DNA of 25,740 bases from Jimgerdemannia flammicorona (Eukaryota; Mucoromycota; Endogonomycetes; Endogonales; Endogonaceae), in assembly GCA_003990745.1 (NCBI GenBank), contig RBNI01000931.1:1-25740 (forward strand), written 5' to 3'. Position numbers and translations under genes: made by a program. Positions 1 through 10,700 of the stretch are shown piece by piece. Within the stretch, counting starts at the first letter, position 1, and every line of letters begins with the position of its first letter. The notes beneath the pieces are model-generated. The model saw only the letters and a program-made list of their open reading frames with translations, had not been told where the DNA came from and made no database searches.

Positions 1-748
1 GGGGGGGGGTGGGTCGTATGTGTCGGATTTTCTCACGGCAAAAGTAATCGAGAGGTGCAAAAATTGTAGGTTGGACGATTTGGAGGGTACGTGCTTGTTG
101 GACAGATTTGTAACTTCGTTTATTTTGGTGGGGGTCGGAATCGCGTCGATGTGGTTGATGGATGGTTGTCTTTGGTATTCTTCTCTTTTCACTTTATTTT
201 GTTTTCTCGGACTATTGTTGCGAGATCATATAATGGCTCCGTCTTTGTCCATGTTCCTTTCTGCATTACCATCCTGCTGTAACCTAGGGTTCAACCTGGA
301 CGCTTGTGGAATAAAATTAGGAGTAGAACTAGCCTGAAATGTTGACACTACGTCTCTACGTTGCTGACCCACCTCAATCACATGAGCACGTGAGATCACG
401 TTTGTCGAGAGCCAAGTGGTCCTCGAAGGCGTTTCGATCCCACATCTATTGGGATTTCTATCCTTTTGCCCTTTACATCACTGCACGACCTCCTTCCGTC
501 CCCATATCGACGATCAATGACCGCCAGCCCTCCCCCGGGGGGGGGGAGGTTGGGTTTGGTTTTGTTTGGTGGGACGTCCTCCCTCTCTCCTCTGATACGA
601 AAACTCGATTTCTCGTGTTTTTGAGTGTGATGGTCATTGAAACCGAGGGAACAATTAGCATTTGTAACCCGATGACGCACTCCGTCACGTGTATCGCCTT
701 TATAAACCCTTCCTCACACCTATCCCTCTCCGTCGCATATCACCACCA
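1..748. other. Intergenic/upstream region, no supported gene
   Basis: I see no recognisable coding region here. The open frames present start at non-ATG codons or show no family resemblance. The stretch starts with nine G residues and contains a C5G10 run at 532-546. The right-hand part is the promoter of the WLM-domain gene. Confidence 0.5.
686..706 (+). promoter_or_regulatory. Core promoter elements of the WLM-domain gene: CACGTG and TATAAA
   Basis: A CACGTG palindrome at 686-691 is followed by TATAAA at 701-706, about 43 bp before the chosen ATG at 749. A second CACGTG lies at 387-392. TATA placement this close to the ATG implies a short 5' leader. CACGTG is the usual site for bHLH factors such as Cbf1 in fungi, but the motif count in the window is about what chance predicts, so its function is uncertain. 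Confidence 0.4.
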
Positions 749-2025
749 ATGTCCACCACCATCTCCTTCCAAGTGACCTTCAAAGGTCGTCCCATCACCC
801 TAACCGAGTGGCCGACCACACGCACCGTGCTTGAGCTTAAGCAGTACCTCTCGACGGAGACTCAAATCCCGCCCGAGTCGCAGAAGCTACTTTACAAGAG
901 CCAGCTGCGCGATGAGGCCACGCTGGCGGAGGCGAAGGTCGTCGAGAAGTGCAAAATTATGATGATCGGGACCTCGACCGAAGAGATTGAGAGCATGCAG
1001 AACATTGAAAGGAGGATCGCGTTGAGGAAGCAGGAGGGCGAAAAGGCCATGGGGAAAGGGGCCAAGGTCAGTTAGATTGAGTGGGGAAGGTGAGAGTATG
1101 TTTGGAGTGATGATGACAAGGTGGTTGTACTTATGCTTTTGGTTGGCATTTGCAGCTCTATAAGTCCATCCGCACCGTCGCCGACGACAAGTACACTTTC
1201 CACCGCATCGAAGTGATCGCCGAGTTTCCCTTCCCAGAAAAGGCACGCGAGCTACTCGAGCGTTTGCGCGACGACAAAGGCGTAAGTGAAGCTTCCCACC
1301 ATGTATCCTCAATCTCCCCCCTCCTTCCCCTTCCTTTCTCACACCATTTGATTCCTCCCACCTCGCAGATTCGCGCCATCCTGTCGCACTACAAATGGTC
1401 TGTGGGTGTGCTGACGGAGCTGACGCCGTTCGATCGCTCGATTCTCGGGTTCAATCGCAACGCGGGGCAATTAATCTCGCTCCGGTTGCGTACCAACGCG
1501 CTGGATGGGTTTCGGCACTACGATTCCATACGGAAAGTGCTGCTACACGAGCTGGCGCATAATGTAGTTATTATATTTATTTTTATCTGAGGAGGATGCT
1601 GGATCGCAATTTGTAGATAACCCCGTCGTTGTTTCTCATAGGTCTGGACTGAGCACGTTCCAGAATTCCACGCCTTGGACCGTCAGTTGAACAAGGACGT
1701 GGTGGAGATGGACTGGACGGCCCACGGGGGGCGCAGCCTGTCAGCCGGCGATTTCTACAATCCGCCTGACGCGGATGAGGTGGATAGAGGAAGCAGCGTG
1801 ACGTACGAGGCTGGGACATATTTGCTTGGCGGGAGTGGAGGGAGGGTGGAGGCCGGAGACGACGAGGATCCCAAGGTTCGGAGGGAGAAGGTGGTGAAGG
1901 CGGCGATGATGAGGCTGTCGAAGGAGGAGGCCGAGATAGTCGAGGGGTGTGGGGGTGCCGAGGGAAAATCAGAAGAGAATGGAAAGGGAAAAGGGAAAGG
2001 AAAGGGGGCAGGGAGTGAGAAATAG
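749..2025 (+). CDS. Ubiquitin-like and WLM domain metalloprotease (Wss1/SPRTN-like superfamily)
   Basis: Four exons are inferred: 749-1066, 1156-1281, 1369-1563 and 1642-2025, giving about 340 aa. Donors include GTAAGT at 1282, and all three junctions fall in phase 0. Residues 1-75 form a ubiquitin-like fold (FQVTFKGRPITL near the start, then LELKQYL and SQKLLYK). The WLM domain follows from about residue 100. Its zinc motif HELAHNVWTEH has ligands H208, H212 and H218 and catalytic E209, and it is completed only by joining exons 3 and 4, because intron 3 falls right after HELAHN. The C-terminal 40 residues are a Lys/Gly/Glu-rich low-complexity tail. Ubiquitin-plus-WLM proteins are known in fungi and plants, and WLM proteases act on DNA-protein crosslinks and SUMO/ubiquitin conjugates. 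Substrate here is inference. The ATG at 749 was chosen because it begins the Ub-like strand and lies behind a TATA box. Confidence 0.9.
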
Positions 2026-2871
2026 GTGGAGTGGAGTGACCATTGCTAATGACGAAGGTGGTGGTTCGTTTGCAGCCACACTCATTTGTATATTAATGCC
2101 AACATCATCGTAATAGTACTATTACTTTATAGATATCCAAGCAGTAAGATGGGCGCCATGCAAAATATGGTCTCGATGTATTCGGCAACTTCAATCGGAT
2201 CTTGGGTTATGGGCGCAGTCGGCAATGAGTTGTCGTCCGGTTGATGGACGACCGACCCACTTTCTTAGATATATAGGTCTCTCATGCCACTAGCTTTACC
2301 TTCTCTTTTCACGTGCCCCCTTCTCAATAAAGCAGCCATCAAACAAAACATCTGAGCTGCAGCGGCGCACCCTAGTTAGACGCCGCGAGGAGATTGGCCA
2401 CGGGGCTACCCAAGTGGTTGGGATGAAGTGAATGGCGATGGCTGGGTTGCAGAGTTTGGGATCGGCATGGTTTATCTCGATCTCTTTGACATATCCATTC
2501 ATGGTCCGAATCTCCATTCCGAACTCCCTCTTCCACAATTGCCCATTCTACTACCCAAGCCGGACGCGTTCTCCGTGGAGCAATGGGATTGATCCGGACT
2601 GTTGAAGCGGTGGAGCGCATCGAACAAAATAGCATATCGGCATAGGATGTTGCGGATTGCTTCGTGGAATGAATGGATTAATGATAATAGTAAATCCTGT
2701 GTTGATTCCGCAGAATGTTTCGTGGTCATTTTTAGCCATTACCCACCCCTAAAAAGGACACCAAACAAAATGACCAGGCTTATTATACCCACGTCACATA
2801 TCTATGCTCTATACACCACTCCACATTTTTCGGTTGTCCCACTACCGCCCAACTCTGAAATAACGCAGCAT
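2026..2871. other. Intergenic region between convergent genes, no supported gene
   Basis: This spacer holds the 3' flanks of the WLM gene (+) and uS2m (-). Several 60-87-codon open frames exist on the minus strand between 2296 and 2739, but none gives a recognisable domain or consistent splice structure. An AATAAA occurs at 2326-2331 on the plus strand, 300 bp after the WLM stop, too far to assign with confidence. A CACGTG lies at 2310-2315. Confidence 0.45.
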
Positions 2872-4007
2872 TCAACTCTGGCTCTCCTCCCCCTTTCTCA
2901 ACTCTTTCATCTCCATCTTATCCTTCAACATTTTCCTCTTCAAGACACCTTCCCTCGCCGCCTCTGCCAATACTCCCGCCACCAATTCAACGCCCCTCAC
3001 GGAATCATCATTCGCCGGTATCGGATACGTAACCTTCCTAGGGTCATAATCCGTATCCGTAATTGCAATCACAGGCACCCTGTTCAGCATGGCCTCGGCG
3101 ATGGCGATCTCGTTCTCGATGGGGTTAAGCACGATGAGTACGTCGGGCTTGAAAATGCGCGGCGGGCGGGACGGGTCGTCCGGGTTGGGCGGGGCATAGC
3201 GGCCGAGGACCTGGATTGCGTTGGTGAGGGTGCCGGGAATCCACCTGGTGAAGATGTGGTAGGCCTCTGCGCGACGGGCGGCGTTAATGACGACACGGTA
3301 GATACCGGGACGGGTACCGACGAAGATGATGATGCCGCCGCGGAGGGAGATTTCGCGGAGAACCTGACAGGCGCGACGGAGGTGCACGAGCGTGTGCTCA
3401 AGATTGATGATGGAGATGCCCGCGCGCGTACCGAAAATAAAGGGGAGTGTCGCCGGGTTCCAGAGTGAGGTCGAGTGGCCCAGGTGGAGGCCAGCGGCGA
3501 TGAGATGGGAAATGGTTAGCGTGTAAGAGGTTGGAGACTGAGAGGGAGGGGCGGGATTGGGGATAAAGCGGGGTGGGTCAGGGAGGGGTTTGGGAAAATT
3601 CTCCCTAATAGAGTCGATGTTTTGTGCTGGAGAGGGTGAGGAGAGACGGGGGGATACGAGAAGGTTGAGTTGGTGAATAACTGTAAGTGCAATGAGTGGG
3701 AAGGATGGTTGACCAAACTTACCCAAGAAGGCGTCAACCTCCCTCTGCAATTCTCTGGAAGTTTTTGGAACTGGAACCTCGGGAGTTTCTTCAAACTCGG
3801 GGGTATCCTCATTTTCCTGCCTCGCCACGATGGTGGAAGCGAAGCATCGGGCGGTTGTCTCTGACGAAAAAGTCAGAATGTTAAAGCCAAGCGCGCCCCT
3901 GGTCGATCTTTCAATAGCAACAAAACACAATAGTTATGCTACTCACGTCTCGTAATGAGGGCCACGGACCGCAGCGTGGGTATTAACGCTCTCGCCGCCA
4001 TGGCCAT
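2872..4007 (-). CDS. Mitochondrial small-subunit ribosomal protein uS2m (bacterial S2 / yeast Mrp4 homologue)
   Basis: Three exons are inferred on the minus strand: 4007-3947, 3860-3723 and 3680-2872, giving about 335 aa. Exon 1 encodes an Arg/Ala-rich, acid-free start (MAMAARALIPTLRSVALITR), a typical mitochondrial presequence. The S2 core is clear: ISHLIAAGLHLGHS, then WNPATLPFIFGTRAG and IINLEHTLVHLRRA, and near the end PDVLIVLNPIENEIAIAEA and IPANDDSVRGVELVAGVLAE. The protein assembles into the mitoribosomal small subunit. Intron 1 (3946-3861) uses GTGAGT and a TTTTTCGTCAG acceptor. Intron 2 (3722-3681) is only 42 nt and a multiple of three, so retention would add 14 residues without a stop. 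A Pro/Ser-rich linker separates presequence and core. A second in-frame ATG lies two codons downstream of the first. It is divergently arranged with eL15. Confidence 0.9.
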
Positions 4008-4607
4008 GTTTGTGTCTGGGGCGGCGAACAGGCTCCAATTTTGTTGTCCCGCGCAACGTCTTCAGGTCACGAGACCCCGCTCAAATTCTCAGCTATTCAA
4101 CCACCCCGCCTACCCAAATTATACCTCCTCTTTTACCATTTGCTTCATTCGGGTTCACCGTTGAAGGTACAATATCCCATTCCAATCCCTATTCTATTGT
4201 TATGCAAACCACCATTCGCGCGAATCAGACCGTGCAGGCCGATGGATGGATGGATGATGGATGATGGATGATGGATGGATGGTGGTGGTGCGGATGGATG
4301 AACGAGACAAAAGCGTGTGGATGGATGTTTTGGTCTAGGTGATAATCGGAAGGTTATCGAGGATGGATGGATGAGTTGGGATGGCGAATGGCGCATGTTG
4401 TACTGGAGGCTGGCTGCATCGGAATGGTGTTGGTCTAAGCCTGCACACAATCACGAATGGCCAAATCACTACACTCGTTTTGGACAACTCTCGCTTGGTG
4501 GCAACGGAACCTCACGGAGCAAATATTATTAGTTCGACCCATCCCTTCTCACTTTTTCCTCTCATACATGCCATCCCGCCGATCTTGCAGGGTTTAAATC
4601 GTTCGTC
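4008..4607. promoter_or_regulatory. Shared divergent promoter region of uS2m and eL15
   Basis: These 600 bp separate the start codons of a mitochondrial and a cytosolic ribosomal protein gene transcribed in opposite directions, so both promoters must lie here. No coding region is supported. The centre is occupied by GGAT/GAT microsatellite sequence, and no clear TATA box was recognised near either start. Co-regulation is inference from the arrangement. Confidence 0.5.
4241..4373 (+). repeat. Interrupted GGAT/GAT microsatellite
   Basis: GATGGATGGATGGATGATGG-type tracts run through 4241-4280, recur around 4290-4300 and 4316-4327, and again at 4361-4373. The unit alternates between 4 bp (GGAT) and 3-bp (GAT) steps. 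It lies entirely in the divergent promoter between uS2m and eL15, so copy-number change would alter promoter spacing rather than protein. Confidence 0.8.
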
Positions 4608-5729
4608 ATGGGTGGTAAGTATTGGCACTTGGCTTTGATCTCAGAGCGCGTTTGGGAGCAGGTCGAATGTGTTCCTCTGTTCCTATTGTTCTGTGCCTAA
4701 CCAGACTCCCCCATAACCTCGTCCACCAGCCTACAAATATCTCGAAGAGCTCTACAAGAAGAAGCAGTCTGATGTCCTCCGCTTCTTGCTCCGTGTGAGG
4801 TGCTGGGAATACAGGTACAGGACCACTCCTGTTTAGGCTTGAACACCGTCGCAACCCTCACAGGATGCGCGGACCACTGTTCATCCAATGAATTAAATTA
4901 CCACGCAACTCACACGAACCTGCCGCCACCTCTCGGGGTCCCGGTAACGTGCAACTTCATCGAAAATCATACAGACAGTTGAACGTGATCCACCGTGCTT
5001 CTCGTCCTTCGCGCCCCGATAAGGCCCGTCGTTTGGGTTACAAGGTGCGTGTCTCCCTTGATCTCTAACCTCTCCCGCCACTATTTTACCGAACCCAGCA
5101 CAAAATCGAATTCAACTCTCCAGTCCCCACCACCCCACTCACCCATCAACTCCCGTCTCCTACCCTTCCTCCAGGCCAAGCAAGGCTACGTGATCTACCG
5201 CATCCGGGTCCGCCGCGGAGGCCGCAAGCGCCCCGCACCCAAGGGTGCGACGTACGGCAAGCCTGCGAGTATGGGTATCAACCAGCTCAAGTACCAGCGC
5301 TCGCTCAAGACAACGGCGGAGGAGAGGGTGGGTCGTAGGTGCGGCAACCTTCGTGTCCTAAACTCGTACTGGGTCAACCAGGACTCTACCTACAAGTTCT
5401 ATGAGGTCATCCTCGTCGACCCCTTCCACAAGGCCATCCGCCGCGACGCCCGCATTAACTGGATTGCCAACCCTGTTCACAAGCACCGCGAGGCCCGCGG
5501 TCTCACCGCCATCGGAAAGAAGAATCGCGGTCACGGCAAAGGCCACGGGTTCAACAAGGTACGTTTTTGCCTCATTGTGGCTGGAGCTGGAGGGATCTCC
5601 TTTTCTTTCCGCTCTTTCTTGTGAATACAAATCTCACACATTTCCCCTCGAACTCCACAGACCATCGGTTCCGGCCGCGCCCAGAACTGGAAGAGGCGCA
5701 ACACCCTCTCGCTCCGTCGCTACCGTTAG
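4608..5729 (+). CDS. RPL15: Cytosolic 60S ribosomal protein eL15 (L15)
   Basis: Five exons are inferred: 4608-4614, 4730-4814, 4975-5044, 5175-5558 and 5661-5729. The product is 204 aa, the normal eukaryotic eL15 length. Exon 1 encodes only Met-Gly plus one base, a common ribosomal-protein layout. Recognisable blocks are [20 protein letters not shown] and VRCWEYR at the start, then [66 protein letters not shown], and the basic end [13 protein letters not shown]. The protein binds 28S rRNA in the large subunit. All four introns have GT..AG ends, with GTAAGT, GTACAG, GTGCGT and GTACGT donors, and are 115, 160, 130 and 102 nt long. The coding frame is intact, and joining the exons restores conserved residues at every junction. 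It is divergent from uS2m. Confidence 0.97.
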
Positions 5730-5837
5730 ACGGTTTAGCGATGGGCGAGGCCGAGCGGGTCAACCTTCGACGGCTCAGTGTGGTAGTGATGGTGGTTGCA
5801 CGCGGCTGTCGCGTTGTTGTCATGCGGATGGCGGTGC

Positions 5838-5843
5838 AATAAA
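5838..5843 (+). terminator. Candidate polyadenylation signal AATAAA of eL15
   Basis: AATAAA lies 109 nt after the eL15 stop codon and is the first canonical hexamer downstream. The assignment rests on position only. Confidence 0.5.
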
Positions 5844-6306
5844 AATATGGATTCGTATGGTACAATTCGAGGTCGCGTGATGTGGGTGTTTTAAGAAGTG
5901 TGTCGGGAGGCGGTTGGGTTTGCGGAATGCGGAGTAAATTGGTCGAGAATCTATATTTGGCAGCGGATTGTGATCAGAAGGTTATGCAGGATTGTGCAGT
6001 ACATGTACCATATAATGATTTACAGATCTTGCTGTCCCAGGTACACAGAAAACAGTCATGAACATGAGCGACTGTTCATTCTAATGTTTCGCTATCATGA
6101 ATTCTATTACATATTTGTGGATACCCCAGCGTCGCGTCTTTTTTTTTTTTTTTTTTTTTTTTTTTTGAGCGTAGGGTTTCGTTTGTGCATGGGATAAATG
6201 AAGGATGAATGGTAACTCATAGTGAATCGCTTGGCACGGAATATCACGTGATAAAGCAATGTTGCAATGAGGCGTGACCCAAAGTTATTCCTCATCTCTC
6301 AGCTCG
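5844..6306. other. Intergenic spacer with T28 homopolymer and CACGTG
   Basis: No gene is supported. The spacer contains a run of 28 T residues at 6139-6166. The palindrome ATCACGTGAT at 6243-6252 lies about 55 bp before the ATG of the CENP-V/GFA gene and may be part of its promoter. The open frames through the T run encode only homopolymer-derived residues. Confidence 0.5.
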
Positions 6307-7041
6307 ATGTCGTCGAATCCCACACATGCTGGTTCTTGCCATTGTGGCCTAGTCCGGTTTGAATGCCAGGCCCCGGCCGAAGGAATCGAGGTGCAAGAGT
6401 GCAACTGCAGTATCTGCTACAAGAAAGGTAGGGGTATTGTCAGTTCACCTCGAAACGAGCTCCCGTACACGCCATTCACAAATATTGTTTTTTTTTTTTT
6501 TTTTTTCCCCGTTGTCCGCAACCAGGCTTCCAACACCTCATCGTTCCAAAATCGCGCTTCCGCATCGTCACGGGTGAGGAGGTGCTGTCGTGCTACACGT
6601 TCAACACCCACGTCGCCAAGCACTACTTCTGCAGCAAATGCGGGATATCGCCGTTTTATGTGCCGAGGTCGAATCCGGATGGGATGGATGTGTGTTCTTT
6701 ATTTTTCCCGTGGACGAGAGAATGTTTGCGACCGAATCGACAGGAGAGACGTTGATGCGTCTTTCGCGATTAATTACTCGTATTCTCTTTTCAAACCTTA
6801 CACTGCCATAGATAAACTACCGTTGCATTGAGCCGGGAACGATCAAATCCATCAATTTGGTGTCGTTCGACGGTCAGGTTCGTTGAGATGGATTTTATTC
6901 ATGCTTGCGATTGTAGTTCGTCGAACAGAATTGCCGAAACGCCAACGCGATTCGCACGTTCTCTAATTCGTATTGACGACCATTTATTGGCAGAACTGGG
7001 AGAAAAACGCCGATAGCGTGGCTCATCTTTCCAAAGAGTGA
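6307..7041 (+). CDS. CENP-V/GFA (glutathione-dependent formaldehyde-activating-like) zinc-binding protein
   Basis: Four exons are inferred: 6307-6427, 6526-6689, 6812-6877 and 6994-7041, giving 132 aa, normal for a one-domain family member. Zinc ligands are visible in order: C11 and C13 in GSCHCG, C32, C34 and C37 in ECNCSIC, and C76 and C79 in KHYFCSKCG. The C-terminal pieces INYRCIEPGTIKSINLVSFD and NWEKN match the usual family ending, which supports exons 3 and 4. Introns are 98, 122 and 116 nt. Intron 1 carries a T19 run (6488-6506) ahead of its AACCAG acceptor, and intron 2 uses the less typical donor GTGTGT. Family members include glutathione/S-hydroxymethylglutathione-related enzymes and CENP-V, but most fungal paralogues have no proven substrate, so only the fold is claimed. 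The ATG at 6307 is the first ATG in frame before the first CxC motif. Confidence 0.9.
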
Positions 7042-7366
7042 AGAACCGATAATTCGCTCATTCGAAAGAAAGCAAGACAAAAAAAAATTGCGACTTGAAT
7101 GCCATGTAATAAATAAATGAATGAATAAGAAGAGCAGGCAAGGTAGTATGCGATTCAGATGACGAGCGCCATGGCGTGAGCTGCCAGGTTTACATTATAA
7201 GGCCCCTATGATATCAAGTTCTATAAAATAAGATGGTGATTTTGGAGGAATGATCAATCGTCTTTGCATTGGTGTTGATCGCGATGCTCCTTAATTTCCA
7301 TCGACTCGAAAGGTGAAGCGCCCGCCCTCTACCACTTAAAAGAAGAAAAACCATCATACGTCTCTG
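7042..7366. other. Intergenic spacer
   Basis: This is the 3' flank of the CENP-V/GFA gene and possible leader of the next small ORF. It is AT-rich, with a TATA-like TATAAAATAAG segment near 7223. No conserved coding signal is seen. Confidence 0.4.
7108..7113 (+). terminator. Candidate polyadenylation signal AATAAA of the CENP-V/GFA gene
   Basis: AATAAATAAA begins 67 nt after the stop codon in an A-rich stretch and is a plausible cleavage/polyadenylation signal by position and sequence. Confidence 0.5.
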
Positions 7367-7649
7367 ATGGCCCTCGACGAAAGCATTAACAGCCCAATGC
7401 CGGACGACGAGATGTGGAAGGGATCGTTCCCTCAGCTCGAAGCGAAGATCGAAGCGTTGCTCCGTTCGAACGAGGAAATGAAGACGGCGTCCAAGGCTGT
7501 CGAGAAGAGATTGAGAAAGGTGAGGGTGGGGAATTTCGAAGGGGGATGACACAGGCGTTGAAATTGGTTGCGGGGAGCATGTAATTAGCTAAAGAGTTCC
7601 GGGTCGTGGATTGACAGAGTTTTGGGCGCAGGTTTTGAAAATACATTAA
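7367..7649 (+). CDS. Hypothetical small coiled-coil protein (doubtful)
   Basis: I do not recognise this gene. An ATG at 7367 opens 51 codons that are rich in Glu, Lys, Ser and Leu and read like an amphipathic helix (FPQLEAKIEALLRSNEEM, then a Lys/Arg-rich end). A donor-like GTGAGG follows codon 51 at 7520. Splicing to the GGCGCAG acceptor at 7631 would add VLKIH and a stop at 7647-7649, for 56 aa. Reading through instead gives a 60-aa product ending at 7549-7552. It lies 121 bp upstream of the ASPM-like start and could be a real micro-gene, an upstream ORF or exon of ASPM-like mRNA, or chance. Codon usage is compatible with neighbours, but length gives little statistical support. Confidence 0.35.
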
Positions 7650-7770
7650 CGAAGAGAACGAAGAGGCTGTCTGTCTGTGACATGGTCCAGTGAGCTGTGA
7701 AAATCCAAAAAAGGGCAACGCGTTATTTGTCAACAACACGATCCTTGATACACAACCAACAACACACACG

Positions 7771-10700
7771 ATGGACTCGAAAGAGAACGACTCCGCTCTC
7801 CTCCGCGACCTCAAAGTCATCAATGACCTCCCAGATCCGCCGCGCACCACACGTCCTAAACGCGCGATCACCCAATCCCGCCGCACTCTCAGTGAGCTCC
7901 CGTCGGTCCTCCAGGCCGCCGCGAACTCGCGCGTGACCCGCAACAGCGACTTTGGCGCCCCCGCGCGCCCCAACCTGCCGTTCTCCAGGGCACCCGTCTC
8001 TCGCGGGAAGCTGGCCCTCAAGCGCCCGCTGCCGGCCGAGACGGATGAACTCGATTTTGATCTCGAACTAGCGCAAGCGCCGGCGCCGGCGCCAGCACCG
8101 CACCGCCTCAAAACATCACACCGTCCACTGCAGTATATCTCCCGCAATGACATGTACGACAATGCGTGGATCGACAAGCAGGAGAACGCGTTTACTAAAT
8201 GGCTCAACTACGAGCTCGGCGCTGAGGATGACCTGGGCGCAGAAGGATTCGGGTCCATGTGGGCATCACCACCCGCGAAAGCCGCCGTTGAGGCGAAGGC
8301 TGACCCGGTGTCGTTAGATTATTATACACAAAAGTTGCAGTATGAGAGGATCAGGGCGATGGCGTGCACGCTTTACCAGTCCGAAACGTTCAGCGTTGTG
8401 CTGCGGAAAGTGGACGATGTATGTATAACTTTATTGATAGGGTCAATTTATACATATATATGTACCTTTGCGCCTATTTATTATTTCTCCTGGACAAACC
8501 CCAGGCCATCGCCCGTAACCGCCTCAAGCTTCACCCCGACGTCAACATGGTCGAGGACGTCGGCGTCCGCCAGGGTATCGTCGACCTGCTGTTCACCTAC
8601 GACCCACGATGGCTCGTTGTCGGGCTGGAGACCGTCATGGGGCGCGCCGTGGCGCCACTGCTGACGACAGACCAAGGGAAAATCTCAGCGTTCATGAACA
8701 GGGTGAGTTTGGCAGGTCTCCATAGTTAGAGCATCATACACGCCTCACGCATGACAACATCGTGTTCCCGCACCGGTCTAAATCGGTCCTCCACCCCCTA
8801 GAACCTCTTCCACGACGATGCAATTGCCGCAACCTTCCGCCCAACCGGCAATAAGTCCACGCGCCGGGCCTTCCTCTTAGCGATGCACCGCTCGATTTTT
8901 TTACGTGTGCTCATGACGATCTTCTTTCTCGACCGCGCCAAGCCCGCGCGCCTGCTCCCCAACGACCCCTGCCTGTTCCGCCGCTCCGCACCGCACAAGA
9001 CTAGCCGCGACATGGTCGTCGCCATCGCCGCAAAGTATCTTTTAGGCGAGGGCGACGTGGTGCGACATCTCTTCTATATAGGCTATGCGGTTAACCATGT
9101 GCAGACGCCGCTGGAAGAGTATAACTTCGAGGTGAAAAATTTGGCGACCGATCTGAGGGACGGGATTAAACTGACGAGGTTGGTCGAGAGGTATACGTGC
9201 GAGTGGGGGCTTAGTCTGGTAGGTCTCTCTCATGATCACAAGTAACACGACAATCCATATTCCATAATTTCTTCCCTCATCTCCACCCCTCTTCCTTCCC
9301 AATTCCACGCGTCCCAGCAACTCCGTCACCCAGCGCAATCGCGTGCGCAGCAGTTGCACAACGTCTCGCTGGCGCTCGGGGTCGTGCAGCGACATGGGGT
9401 GGATCTGGACGCCGGGCCGCGCGCCGGCACGATCGCCGCCAAGGACGTGGTCGATGGACACCGCGAGAAGACGTTTGCGCTGCTGTGGAGTGTTATTATG
9501 CACTGGAGGATCCCGGCCGTGCTTGACAAGCGCGCGCTCAGGTTTGAGATTAGGCTGCTCGGCGAGGAATTTGAGAGGAAGTTCAGGAGAAAGGTCGATG
9601 CTGAATCGGTAGGTTGAGGTGATTTTATTATTTCTATATATGCAGGTATTGAGATTCGTTGCGAGGGGTGTTGTATTTTAGAAACATACTCTCAACCGCC
9701 ATATTCATAACTCTGTGCTCTCATCCGACAGGACACCATGTACATCACGTCGGAGCACCTCACGCTCCTGCTCTCCTGGTGTAAGGTTGTCTGCGCTTTC
9801 TACGGCGTGCCCGTGCGCAACTTCACCAACTCCTTCGCCGACGGCCGCGCCCTGTGCTACATCGTCCACCACTACCACCCGTCTGTTCTGCCGGCGGACA
9901 GGATCGAGAACTCAGGGAGGTACCTGGAGACCATGTTAAAGGTGTGTGCGTTCGACTATGGCGGGGAAGAGTGATGGTCGATCATGCCGGGCGCAATTTA
10001 TTATCATGATGGCCTTATCTATGTATTTGTTATGGAAATTTGCAGGAGGCAGAGGAAATCGCCCCGCCCGAAGGTACGATGAGCTGGTTTATACCTTCTG
10101 AAAACATCAAGGACCCCGTGGTCGAGGGGCGGGAGCTCGACAAGAAGAACTTTAGGTTGCTGCACGCCAAGGTGAAGGAGCTGGGCGGAGTGCCGCTGAT
10201 ATGTGAGTGTTTGGATCCGGCGTGTTGGTTGGAGGGTGAAAAGGCATAGCGTGAGCATGTTATAAGTGCGGAAGAGTGAGTTAGATCTTACTGATGCGGC
10301 AATGGATTGATTGTGTTATAGTGCGATACCAGGATTTCTCGACGCTTGGCGTCCCGGACGAGAAGGTCGTGATCACGTACGTTACGTATTTATGTGCGCG
10401 CGTGATCCATTTGAGCAGGGAGATTCGGGTATGTCTTTCCTTTTGTCAAAGTTCTACATTCTTTTGGTACCATAGACGGTTTTGTAAAGACAACTAAACG
10501 GACCACGGATTGCGGATCCCGTCGCTTCCCCACCAAAGGCTGCCCGCCGGATCCAGCTCACCTGGCGCACCCATCACCAGCGCCGCCTCCTCGCCGAGCG
10601 CTGCCGCACCATCATCTCCATCCAAGCCTGCGTCCGCCGCTTTATAGTCCGCCAAACACTCCGGCGGTACTTCCTGGTACGCGTTGACGCCGCCATCAAG

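Noticed and set aside
2296..2739. Overlapping minus-strand open frames between the WLM and uS2m genes
   Set aside because: They are short, mutually overlapping in different frames, and have no recognisable motif or consistent splice sites linking them.
2602..3468. 288-codon plus-strand open frame
   Set aside because: It runs antisense to the well-supported uS2m core and has no recognisable content.
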